The notes under the pieces were generated by a model. That model was not told where the DNA came from. It did not search any database and worked only from the letters and a program-made list of their open reading frames with translations. Positions 55,230 through 63,461 of a stretch of DNA of 64,000 nucleotides are shown here, in pieces. The translations under genes were made by a program, and so were the position numbers. Source of the stretch: Croceivirga sp009797885 (GTDB lineage: Bacteria > Bacteroidota > Bacteroidia > Flavobacteriales > Flavobacteriaceae). The stretch is from positions 248,001 to 312,000 of the forward strand of contig AP035880.1 of assembly GCA_045866215.1 (NCBI GenBank). The letters are read 5' to 3'. Each line of letters starts with the position of its first letter. The stretch's first letter is position 1.

Positions 55230-55466
55230 TCAGACATTCTTTTTGGATAGGTAGCTTACAATATGTTCTACATTCTTAAAGTTCTCAAAGCTCATATCTT
55301 CCGGAGGAATCCGAATATTGAATTTTTCCTCCACGTAAAGGACCAATCGCATCATTCCCATAGAATCCACAATACCATCTTCCAAGAGATTGTCCTTTTT
55401 GTCTATTTGATACTTCCCTTCCGCTACTATCTGCTTTTCAAGAAAATCAATAATGATATGATACAT
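55230..55466 (-). CDS. free-standing acyl/peptidyl carrier protein
   Basis: 78 aa. A four-helix carrier protein with the phosphopantetheine Ser35 in LLEDGIVDSMGMMRLVLYVE. The DGIVDSM form is typical of free carrier proteins loaded by a separate ligase. It is 18 bp upstream of the NRPS gene on the same strand, so it is the first gene of the minus arm. It may deliver a starter acyl group to the N-terminal C domain of that NRPS. No acyl-AMP ligase is present in the window. Function inferred from position. Confidence 0.9.
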   Translation of the reverse strand: MYHIIIDFLEKQIVAEGKYQIDKKDNLLEDGIVDSMGMMRLVLYVEEKFNIRIPPEDMSFENFKNVEHIVSYLSKKNV

Positions 55467-56164
55467 CTTTAAGATTTATTTAAGGACTAAATGTATCTGT
55501 ATGTGGATATTGGAACAATTATTTCTGCCCAAGGGTGAACTTTTGTCTTTAAAGCGGAATATTTACGCTTTATATGGAGGATAAAAGTGTAATTGTTTCA
55601 AAAAATGGCATTTAGCAACCTCCCACTCCCACCCTATTATGGATACCTATTTGGAATAACTGGAAAATTGCATGCTATGAATTGTCCGAACAACCATTGC
55701 TTCCGCAATGGTTCCGCTACGGTTTTCCACTTTAGTACTTATGCCCTATTTAAAGGATTCTCTCTGGAAGGGTACGGATAAAATACATAAGCCTTCCTAT
55801 TTTCCGTTCGCACAAAATGATAAAAGGTGTTGTTACAATGGCGCATACGGTACCTAGGGGGACAGAACGGTCTCAGAATGAGCTATTTTAGGGCTATTCG
55901 ACCGCATGCTTGTACTGTGTTATGGTCGTTCGTCCCTATAAATTTCAATTATATCCAATAATAACTTCGATATGTTAACAAAAAGTCCTGAATGACTACC
56001 TTGGGGAGTTTAATTGTGTTGTCAAACCTATTATTGATTCAAAATTTGACTTACGGTTCCTTTTTAAAGCCAATAATTCCCTTTCAGGGAATTTTTATTC
56101 TTCATTGGGATACAGCACAACTAAATTAAGCCCCGCAATACGCATTGACCAATATATTTTGACT
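55467..56164. other. divergent control region of the peptide cluster, with an inverted repeat
   Basis: About 700 bp between the carrier-protein gene (leftward) and the HupE-like gene (rightward). No supported gene. TAAAGCG (55550-55556) and CGCTTTA (55566-55572) form a perfect 7-bp inverted repeat with a 9-base spacer, about 85-105 bp upstream of the carrier-protein start. It is a possible operator. AT-rich tracts near 55930-56060 may hold the rightward promoter. Confidence 0.45.
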
Positions 56165-57421
56165 ATGAAAAAATATGTACCGCAACTTCTCTTTGTCCTT
56201 TTTCTATTGATTCCAATAGCAGTGAGTTCGCACGAACCCAATCAAAGCTTCATCTATGTTCGCGTCTATGAACAGACCGGAATCGATGGGCGCTTTGAAT
56301 TGAACGTGAATCAACTGAATTCGGTATTAAACCTAAATTTGGATAAACATCCCAGTCCCGAGGATATAAGGCCTTTTGAAAAGCAGATCCAAGAATATAT
56401 TTTGAGAAATACGGCTTTTTCGTCCATCCATGGCGCCCATGCCATTCTTTTTACGGGAGAGATAACCATGTTGAAGATCGGTTATGGATCATATGTTCAA
56501 TTGTACTTTCATCTGGAGAATTCTGAGGTCCTACCTGAAGAAATTGAAGTTACCCATGGTGTTTTCATTGAAGAAAACAGGGGCCACAGGAATTTTTTGA
56601 CCATGGAGTACAACTGGAAGGCAGGGCTGATAAATAACGAAGCCGTTTTTGCACTTGATTTTACCGAAGGGAATACCACGAAAACCTGGGACTTATCGGA
56701 TAGGTCCACCTGGAATGGATTTATGGCCATGATCAAACAAGGGGTATGGCACATATGGATCGGTTTGGACCATATTTTATTTTTAGTGGCACTGATCCTA
56801 CCATCCGTAGTACGGAGAAAGCAACGCGAGAAACAGCATCCCGAATCACAATCCAAAGCTAAATTTGACATCTGGGGCTGGGTTCCCGTGGACAACTTCA
56901 AATCGGCTTTTTGGTATATCATTAAAATCGTTACTTTCTTTACCATTGCCCATACCATAACATTGAGTTTGGCCTCCTTGCAGATTATCGTATTGCCGTC
57001 ACGTATTGTGGAAACTGTTATCGCATTTTCCATTGGACTTGCCGCTTTTCACAATATTCGACCTATTTTTAAGGGTAGGGACTGGGTTATTGCATTTATC
57101 TTTGGATTGTTCCATGGCTTCGGATTTGCCAGTGTCCTTGGGGATTTGGGCTTTAACGGAGAGCACCTTGTACTCTCTTTATTAGGTTTTAATATAGGTG
57201 TGGAAATAGGTCAAGTGGTAATTATTGCCGCAATCTTTCCCTTTCTATTTTTGATCAGAAAACGAAAACTGTATCCAAAGTTTTTGGTCTTTATGTCGGT
57301 TTTACTCATTCTAATGTCCTTAAATTGGATATTGGAACGGGGTTTTGAGATAGATTTTGGAGTAGACCATTTTATAAGAAAAGTAAGGTTTGAATTGGCA
57401 AGATGGTTTGGCATCCGATAA
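56165..57421 (+). CDS. HupE/UreJ-like membrane protein
   Basis: 418 aa from the ATG at 56165; the frame is open 20 codons further, but a signal peptide (KKYVPQLLFVLFLLIPIAVS) starts here. The first 185 residues are periplasmic. The C-terminal half has about six membrane segments with the HupE/UreJ pattern: GVWHIWIGLDHILFLVALIL (His196, Asp202, His203), AHTITLSLASLQ, IVETVIAFSIGLAAFHNI and FGLFHGFGFASVLGDLGF. The His and Asp residues in the membrane fit the proposed role of this family as secondary Ni/Co or similar metal permeases; this is not proven. It is the first gene of the plus arm, 77 bp before the second NRPS gene. Confidence 0.85.
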   Translation: MKKYVPQLLFVLFLLIPIAVSSHEPNQSFIYVRVYEQTGIDGRFELNVNQLNSVLNLNLDKHPSPEDIRPFEKQIQEYILRNTAFSSIHGAHAILFTGEITMLKIGYGSYVQLYFHLENSEVLPEEIEVTHGVFIEENRGHRNFLTMEYNWKAGLINNEAVFALDFTEGNTTKTWDLSDRSTWNGFMAMIKQGVWHIWIGLDHILFLVALILPSVVRRKQREKQHPESQSKAKFDIWGWVPVDNFKSAFWYIIKIVTFFTIAHTITLSLASLQIIVLPSRIVETVIAFSIGLAAFHNIRPIFKGRDWVIAFIFGLFHGFGFASVLGDLGFNGEHLVLSLLGFNIGVEIGQVVIIAAIFPFLFLIRKRKLYPKFLVFMSVLLILMSLNWILERGFEIDFGVDHFIRKVRFELARWFGIR

Positions 57422-57498
57422 TTTTGGATCGGACCGCCCCCAAACAACAAGTTTTCGTGCACTTAGGTGCAAAGGGAAAGAGCAATTAGAGGGATTTC

Positions 57499-60414
57499 AT
57501 GGAAAACAAATCATTATTAGATCAGTGGAAGGCTAAGAAGCAAAAGCAGAACCTAGATGGGAATAAAATCGGTAAGGCGCCCGAAGGGGCGGTCATACCC
57601 CTCTCAAGAAGTCAACAAAGACTTTGGTTCCTACAGCAATTGCATCCAAATAGCCACGTGTATAACTATGCTGAAATCTACACTTTCACTGGGGCATTGG
57701 TAAAAAGCGCCCTTTTGGAAAGTATACGGTCCATCTTCAGTGAGAATGCTATTTTAAGGACTTACTACACCCTGGAAAATGGGGAACCACGGCAGCAAGT
57801 GAATAGCGATGCAGCCTTGAAAATTTCGCAGTACGATCTCACCAATCTGGAACCGGGTCAAAAAGAGGAAAAAAAGGAGGAAGTCTTCAAAAAGGACACC
57901 AACACCCATTTTGATTTAACACAAGCCCCTTTGGTTCGTGTTTCATTAATGAAATTATCGGACCAGGAACATATCCTTTTGGTGACCATGCACCACATTT
58001 TAACGGACAAATGGTCAATGGGGATTTTTAGGGCGCAATTGGCAAAAAAGTACCTCCAGGCCATAAATGGGGAAATCCAAAATGAGAACTTGGAAATTCA
58101 ATATACGGACTATGCGTATTGGCAAAAGGAAAATGGATTTCAACAAAGTCAAGTTGACTATTGGATGGAGAAATTGTCAGGCCCAATTCCAGAGTTGCAT
58201 CTTCCCGTAGACAGATACCCGACAGTCCATCATTCATTCAATGGTAATTCACATACCCAAAACTTTTCCAAAAACCACTCGCAGGACATCTTAAAACTGG
58301 CAAAGGAACTGGAGGTTACCCCCTATGTTTTCTTCCTCACTGCCTATTATATCCTATTGCATAAATATTCGGGACAGCAGGACATCCTGGTAGGTTCACC
58401 CATTTCAAACAGAAACGAACCTATTCTTGAAAACATGATAGGTTTTTTTGATGAAACCATTGTCTTACGATCCAAAATGGACAGCTCCCTAACATTTAAA
58501 CAATTGGTCGCTACGGTAAAGGAAAATACAATGAAGGCCTTTTCCAACAAGGATGTACCTTTCGATTTATTGGTAAAAAGACTAAAACCGGAGAGGTCCC
58601 TGGGGAGAAATCCATTCTTTAGATCCATGTTTATCTATCACGCCGTTCCCGAAACCCCTTCCTTCGGTGACGACCTTAAACTGACCCATTCGTTTTTTGA
58701 CAACAAGGTATCAAAGTTCGATTTGACCTTATATATTGCCAATGAAGATGATGTATTGTCCACTTCTTTTGAGTATTCCACCGACTTATTCGATACACAA
58801 ACGATTGAACGGTTTCAAGGACACCTAAACGTTCTTTTGGAGAAAATTACCAAAGCACCGGACACGGCCATTTCTGAGTTGACTATCTTAACTCCCTGGG
58901 AAAAAGAGCTTTTTTTTCCCAAACCACTTTCGTCGATTGGTATATTCAATGCGTACAAAGGCATCCATGATGTTATATTGGAAAATGCCGAAACAAAAAG
59001 TCATGAAACGGCTGTGGCCTTCGGGGAGAAATCAATAACCTATGGGGAACTGGGGAAAAGTGCGGAAAAGGTGGCTAGAGATCTCCTTAAGATAACGGAA
59101 GGTGAAAAGGGCATCATTGGATTATGTGCAGACCGATCCATTGATATGATCGTAGGCCTCCTGGGCATTTTAAAAGCCGGATGTGCCTACCTTCCCATTG
59201 ATCCCACCTATCCAAAACAACGGATTCATTTCATGTTAACGGATGCTGGTGCCAATGTCGTTTTGGCCCAGGAATCCCTTAAACCCATCCTATCGGAATT
59301 TAAGGGACCCTTGGTCCCGCTGGACGTGGAAAACCATAAGGGTGATGGAGGTTCGGACAAGGTGAAATTTCCCGTAACGGAACGCAATGATTTGGCCTAT
59401 ATCATATACACGTCGGGAAGTACGGGCAAACCAAAGGGCGTTCCCATTTCCCATGGGAAGATCATAGGCTCCACGGAAGGAAGGCTGGAATTTTATCCCC
59501 AAAATCCGAAAACATTTTTATTGATGTCCTCCATTGCGTTCGATAGCTCAAAAGCCGGGATTTTCTGGACACTTTGTAGCGGTGGCAAGCTTGTGGTTGC
59601 CGAAAAGCATTTGGAGCAGGATATGGAAAAAGTAGGGGCCACACTTATCACGCACCAGGTCACCCATACCTTAATGCTACCTTCTTTATACGGATTGTTA
59701 CTTGACCATCTAAGTCCACGACAATTACAAAGCCTTAAGACGGTAATTGTGGCAGGAGAGTCTTGTTTGCCATCCGTATGCAAAAGCCATTTTGAAAAAT
59801 TGCCCGGGGTTTCCCTTTATAATGAATATGGGCCAACGGAAACCACGGTATGGTGTATTGCCCATAAAATTGAACCAGAAGATGTAAACGGCAACATCCC
59901 AATAGGCAAGGCGGTGGCAAAATCCCGAATTTTGTTGTTGGATGACAACTTAAACCATGTGCCCTTTGGCGCTATTGGTGAAATTTATATTGGGGGCCCC
60001 GGATTGGCGTTGAGCTATCTAAACCGTCCCGAATTGTCCTCCAAAGCCTATATTGACCACCCCTTTGAAAAAGGTTCCAAACTTTACAAAACGGGGGATT
60101 TGGGAAGGTACACTGGTCAAGGGAATATCCTATTTTTGGGTAGGGCCGACCAACAGATCAAAATCAGGGGCCATCGTATTGAATTGGACGAAATAGAACG
60201 GGTCATTGATGAAAGTGGCCATGTGAAAAAGGTTGTACTGGCTATTGAAGAAAACAACGAAGGTGTTCCTTTTGATGATAAGGTCAGTGATTCCTCCAAT
60301 TTATGGGCATATCTAACGAATCATTTGGCTGAGCGGGATATCAACGATCTATTGAAGTATATCGAAGCCTTGGATGAAAAGGAAAAACAGTATTTACTGA
60401 GTCAAATCCCATAA
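57499..60414 (+). CDS. NRPS: C - A, adenylation domain cut off after core motif A8
   Basis: 971 aa. An N-terminal 30-residue docking-like helix precedes a condensation domain at about 33-465 with MHHILTD (His165, His166, Asp170). The adenylation domain starts at about 490: A3 YTSGSTGKPKG, A4 AFDSSKAGIF, A5 NEYGPTETTVW, A7 YKTGDL, A8 GRADQQIKIRGHRIEL (881-896). The protein then stops about 70 residues later (KEKQYLLSQIP), without A9, A10 or a carrier domain. Those parts are at the start of the protein encoded at 61225-62562, with a methyltransferase gene in between. The specificity residues (Asp682, Ser683, Ala686, Met726, Ile750, Ala752, Glu776, Val784, Trp785, and Lys88 of the later protein) read DSAMIAEVWK, which I do not recognise. 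Same cluster as the opposite-strand NRPS. Confidence 0.93.
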   Translation: MENKSLLDQWKAKKQKQNLDGNKIGKAPEGAVIPLSRSQQRLWFLQQLHPNSHVYNYAEIYTFTGALVKSALLESIRSIFSENAILRTYYTLENGEPRQQVNSDAALKISQYDLTNLEPGQKEEKKEEVFKKDTNTHFDLTQAPLVRVSLMKLSDQEHILLVTMHHILTDKWSMGIFRAQLAKKYLQAINGEIQNENLEIQYTDYAYWQKENGFQQSQVDYWMEKLSGPIPELHLPVDRYPTVHHSFNGNSHTQNFSKNHSQDILKLAKELEVTPYVFFLTAYYILLHKYSGQQDILVGSPISNRNEPILENMIGFFDETIVLRSKMDSSLTFKQLVATVKENTMKAFSNKDVPFDLLVKRLKPERSLGRNPFFRSMFIYHAVPETPSFGDDLKLTHSFFDNKVSKFDLTLYIANEDDVLSTSFEYSTDLFDTQTIERFQGHLNVLLEKITKAPDTAISELTILTPWEKELFFPKPLSSIGIFNAYKGIHDVILENAETKSHETAVAFGEKSITYGELGKSAEKVARDLLKITEGEKGIIGLCADRSIDMIVGLLGILKAGCAYLPIDPTYPKQRIHFMLTDAGANVVLAQESLKPILSEFKGPLVPLDVENHKGDGGSDKVKFPVTERNDLAYIIYTSGSTGKPKGVPISHGKIIGSTEGRLEFYPQNPKTFLLMSSIAFDSSKAGIFWTLCSGGKLVVAEKHLEQDMEKVGATLITHQVTHTLMLPSLYGLLLDHLSPRQLQSLKTVIVAGESCLPSVCKSHFEKLPGVSLYNEYGPTETTVWCIAHKIEPEDVNGNIPIGKAVAKSRILLLDDNLNHVPFGAIGEIYIGGPGLALSYLNRPELSSKAYIDHPFEKGSKLYKTGDLGRYTGQGNILFLGRADQQIKIRGHRIELDEIERVIDESGHVKKVVLAIEENNEGVPFDDKVSDSSNLWAYLTNHLAERDINDLLKYIEALDEKEKQYLLSQIP

Positions 60415-60436
60415 AATGGCCTTATAAACTTCAAAA

Positions 60437-61225
60437 ATGAAAAAGCTTAAACGATCCAATGACTTTGAAATAAACCTTGTTCTAAAGAACGAAGGTTTTA
60501 TTGCCCCTCCAAGGGAAGCACAACGAAATGCGGTGGTCAACAGGGCCCTAAAAGAGTTTGTGGCAGATTTGAATGCACTTCATGAACAGACCAAACGCTT
60601 TGTCCCTGGAAAAACACCGGACTACATTTCAGATGATCGGGAGCAGAAGGTATTGGATGACAATGAAATCATGGAAGACTGGCTCATTCCCGTAATGCAG
60701 GTCATGGCCAATGTGATCTGTGACAAAGGGGGGGATATCCTTGAAATTGGTTTTGGTAGGGGCATATCTGCGGATATGATACAGCAGCATGCCATCCAAT
60801 CCCATACCATAATCGAATGCAACGATGCGGTAGTCGCCAAATACCACAAATGGACGGACAAGTACCCGGGGAGGGACATCAGATTGGTCCATGGGCTATG
60901 GCAGGACACCATTCAAAATTTGGATCTTTTTGATGGTATTTTCTTTCACACCTATCCCTTGAACGAAGATGAATATATGCGCTACGTAAATGCAAGCATT
61001 ACATTTGCCGAGCATTTCTTTTCCCATGCGGCACAACATTTAAAGCCTGGAGGTGCATTTACCTATTTCTCAAACGAAATCCATTCTTTGAGCAGGGAAC
61101 ACCAACGGCTATTGCTCAATCATTTTTCCTCATTTTCGGTACAAATTGTACCTCTTGTGATGCCCGAAGATGTTATTGACACTTGGTGGGCCGATAGTAT
61201 TGCCGTTGTTAAAGCCATTAAATAA
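60437..61225 (+). CDS. class I methyltransferase, guanidinoacetate N-methyltransferase-like
   Basis: 262 aa. SAM motif I ILEIGFGRGISADMI (101-115), acidic IIECND (125-130), GLWQDT (153-158), FFHTYPLNEDE (169-179) and HLKPGGAFTY (201-210). These align closely with the guanidinoacetate N-methyltransferase family (LEVGFGMAI, IIECNDGV, GLWEDV, YDTYPLSEE, LLKPGG). The upstream EDWLIPVM matches MERWETPYM, keeping the Glu (Glu80) that contacts the guanidine group. The Asp of YDTYPL, the other contact, is replaced by His171, so the substrate may differ. The gene lies between the two halves of a split adenylation domain: 22 bp after the C-A gene, overlapping the next gene by one base (TAATG). It likely methylates the tethered residue, by analogy with A domains that carry inserted methyltransferases. 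Confidence 0.88.
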   Translation: MKKLKRSNDFEINLVLKNEGFIAPPREAQRNAVVNRALKEFVADLNALHEQTKRFVPGKTPDYISDDREQKVLDDNEIMEDWLIPVMQVMANVICDKGGDILEIGFGRGISADMIQQHAIQSHTIIECNDAVVAKYHKWTDKYPGRDIRLVHGLWQDTIQNLDLFDGIFFHTYPLNEDEYMRYVNASITFAEHFFSHAAQHLKPGGAFTYFSNEIHSLSREHQRLLLNHFSSFSVQIVPLVMPEDVIDTWWADSIAVVKAIK

Positions 61226-62562
61226 TGAATCCGTCCTTAGAAGAAAGAATACAAAAACTCACCGAAGACGATCGCAAACTTCTGCTCCATCGCCTGGAAG
61301 GCATATTCAACACACCTAAAGAACAACTGGACCCCAAAAGTTCAAAAAAAATAGTGGCCTATATGCAGGTAGCGGAGAATTTTGACATGGATACCTTTAA
61401 ATACCATGTTAAGCGCACCCTTCCGGAATATATGGTTCCCTCGGTTTACCACCTGGTACCAAATGTCCCGCTTTTACCCAATGGTAAAGCCGATAAAAAT
61501 GCCTTGAAAGAAATGGTCGCCGAAGCTGACGATTTGGAAACTGATTTTGTGGCACCTAAATCCGATGTTCAAAAACAATTGGTCTCCATTTGGGAGGAAA
61601 TCCTCAATTTTTCCCCTATCAGTATCCACGACAATTTCTTTGAAATTGGTGGGGATTCCATATTGAGTATCCAGGTGATATCCAAAGCCAGAAACCTGGG
61701 CATCATGCTTTCGGCCAATCAATTGTTCGAGCATCAGACCATTGCTGAATTGGATGAGCTATTGTCCAGGGAAAAGAAAGCCAAGGTTGATAAAACGTTT
61801 GATTACATTACGGTCATTAGAAAAGGAGGAAACAAAAGGCCTTTGTTCTGTATCCACTCTGGGGGCGGACATGTTTTTTTCTACCACCTGCTCGCAAAAT
61901 ACATACGACCCGATCGTCCAATCTATGCCATTCAGCCAAGCGGATTATACAAGAAACAAAAAATCCATGCCAATATTGAAGAAATGACCCTGGACTATCT
62001 AAAGGCCATTAAGGATATTCAACCACAAGGTCCCTATAATGTTTTGGTACATTGTTTCAGTACTTCGGTGGGACATGAAATGGCCATACAACTATCAAAG
62101 ACCAAGGAAAAAATCAACATAATTGTCGCGGATAACATGGCCTCTCCATGGAAAGCCACCTCCCCAGACGTATTAAAGGTTCGTATTTTCTCCTTCATCA
62201 GAAGATTGTTCCGGTCACCGCTCAAAACCATCAAACTTTTCTTGCAAGAAAGACGTTATCTTATAGAGCCCTTAAAGGTTAAATGGTTTGGCAAAGAATA
62301 TGAGAAGGAACTTGAAAGACTGAAATCCAATCTAAGAAAGATAAGTCTTGATTATGAATGGAAGAATCGGCACGATGGCCATGTATCTTTATTATTGACC
62401 AATAAGCCAGACAAACAGTTCCAGGATTTGATTGTCAACTCATGGAAGAACCTTGCCCTTGGCGGGGTAAAGGTATATCCCACAAAAGGGGAACATACGA
62501 CGCTATTTGAAGAGCCGGATGTCCAATTTGTGTCTGAACAAATAGATAATGCCATGCAATAA
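61225..62562 (+). CDS. NRPS: A domain C-terminal part (A9-A10) - PCP - thioesterase with Cys nucleophile
   Basis: 445 aa. N-terminal helix (TEDDRKLLLHRLEGIF), then the missing end of an A domain: KIVAYMQV, A9 LPEYMVP (66-72), A10 NGKADKNAL (86-94, with Lys88). The PCP has Ser145 in GGDSILS. The thioesterase spans about 205-445: LFCIHSGGGH; the nucleophile elbow reads LVHCFSTSVGHEMA, placing Cys277 where type I thioesterases have Ser in GxSxG; Asp303 (VADNMASP) and His424 (KGEHTTLFEEP) complete the triad. This ends the assembly line: it completes the C-A protein's adenylation domain, carries the residue and releases the chain by hydrolysis or cyclisation. Translationally coupled to the methyltransferase gene. 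Confidence 0.92.
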   Translation: MNPSLEERIQKLTEDDRKLLLHRLEGIFNTPKEQLDPKSSKKIVAYMQVAENFDMDTFKYHVKRTLPEYMVPSVYHLVPNVPLLPNGKADKNALKEMVAEADDLETDFVAPKSDVQKQLVSIWEEILNFSPISIHDNFFEIGGDSILSIQVISKARNLGIMLSANQLFEHQTIAELDELLSREKKAKVDKTFDYITVIRKGGNKRPLFCIHSGGGHVFFYHLLAKYIRPDRPIYAIQPSGLYKKQKIHANIEEMTLDYLKAIKDIQPQGPYNVLVHCFSTSVGHEMAIQLSKTKEKINIIVADNMASPWKATSPDVLKVRIFSFIRRLFRSPLKTIKLFLQERRYLIEPLKVKWFGKEYEKELERLKSNLRKISLDYEWKNRHDGHVSLLLTNKPDKQFQDLIVNSWKNLALGGVKVYPTKGEHTTLFEEPDVQFVSEQIDNAMQ

Positions 62563-62579
62563 CCCATAACCCAATTTTG

Positions 62580-63281
62580 ATGCAAGAGCCCAATACCCAT
62601 GAAGCACACATTTGGTCCATTAATATGGACCAGGTTACCATAAAAACATTGCAACACTTTTATAATACCCTTTCCCTTGACGAACAACAGCGGGTCTCAA
62701 AATTTAAATTCGTAAAAGATCGAACGACCTTTACCATAGCGCGGGCTTCGCTTAGAACACTATCCGGCAAATACCTCAATATGGAACCAAAGGAAATCAT
62801 GTTTCATTATGGGAAATTTGGAAAGCCACAATTTCATCATTCCACTTCACTAAAGTTCAATGTTTCCCATTCTGGAAATAATGTGATCATAGGTTTTGTC
62901 CAAGATTATGATATGGGGGTGGATGTAGAAGAAATTAAAGACAACCCGGACCTATTGGACATCGCAAAACAATTCTTCTCAAAATCGGAAGTAGCAGCTT
63001 TGGAAGAAATTCCAACAGCCGATCGGTACAATGCATTTTATCGTTGTTGGACCCGCAAAGAAGCTTTTATAAAAGCCAAAGGAAATGGTCTTTCCTATCC
63101 CTTGGATTCCTTTTCCGTTTCACTTGACCATAATTCAGAAGCGAAACTTGAAAGTCTTGACTCCGATCCAAAAGAGAAAAATACGTGGAACATGTTCTCG
63201 TTCAAACCCCATGAGAACTACATCGCTGCCATGGCAGTTCAAGGAAACGTGAACGCATTCAAGGTAATGGAATGGTCGTAA
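62580..63281 (+). CDS. Sfp-type 4'-phosphopantetheinyl transferase
   Basis: 233 aa from the ATG at 62580 (a TTG lies one codon upstream). Conserved motifs: FNVSHSGNNVIIGFV, MGVDVEEIKDN (Mg2+-binding Asp and Glu) and FYRCWTRKEAFIKAKGNGLS (W-x-x-K-E-A). It moves phosphopantetheine from CoA to carrier proteins, here most likely to Ser1336 and Ser145 of the two NRPS proteins and Ser35 of the free carrier protein. It is the last gene of the plus arm, 17 bp after the thioesterase protein gene. Confidence 0.94.
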   Translation: MQEPNTHEAHIWSINMDQVTIKTLQHFYNTLSLDEQQRVSKFKFVKDRTTFTIARASLRTLSGKYLNMEPKEIMFHYGKFGKPQFHHSTSLKFNVSHSGNNVIIGFVQDYDMGVDVEEIKDNPDLLDIAKQFFSKSEVAALEEIPTADRYNAFYRCWTRKEAFIKAKGNGLSYPLDSFSVSLDHNSEAKLESLDSDPKEKNTWNMFSFKPHENYIAAMAVQGNVNAFKVMEWS

Positions 63282-63435
63282 ATTGAACGGATGAAGTCTG
63301 GACGACCCAAGTACTATTGTTACCATCCTGCTGTTCACCCCAACGATTTAGGTTGACTACCTTAACGCGTCAACCAAATGCCAAAACGTTTCCTCCCAGT
63401 ACATTCAAGGAAAGGAGATATTCGCCAATTGCCCC

Positions 63436-63461
63436 AATAAAACGGGGAAAGCCGCTTTATT
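63436..63461. terminator. terminator between the peptide cluster and the convergent last gene
   Basis: AATAAAACGG (63436-63445) pairs with CCGCTTTATT (63452-63461) with one mismatch. A and T runs lie on both sides, suiting both strands. It overlaps the stop codon of the minus-strand gene (63457-63459). A separate 7-bp repeat, GGTTGAC/GTCAACC, lies at 63351-63375. Confidence 0.6.

Noticed and set aside
57499..62562. Split adenylation domain explained as a simple frameshift
   Set aside because: The two halves are separated by a complete methyltransferase gene with its own start and stop and tight coupling, so no single indel would join them.
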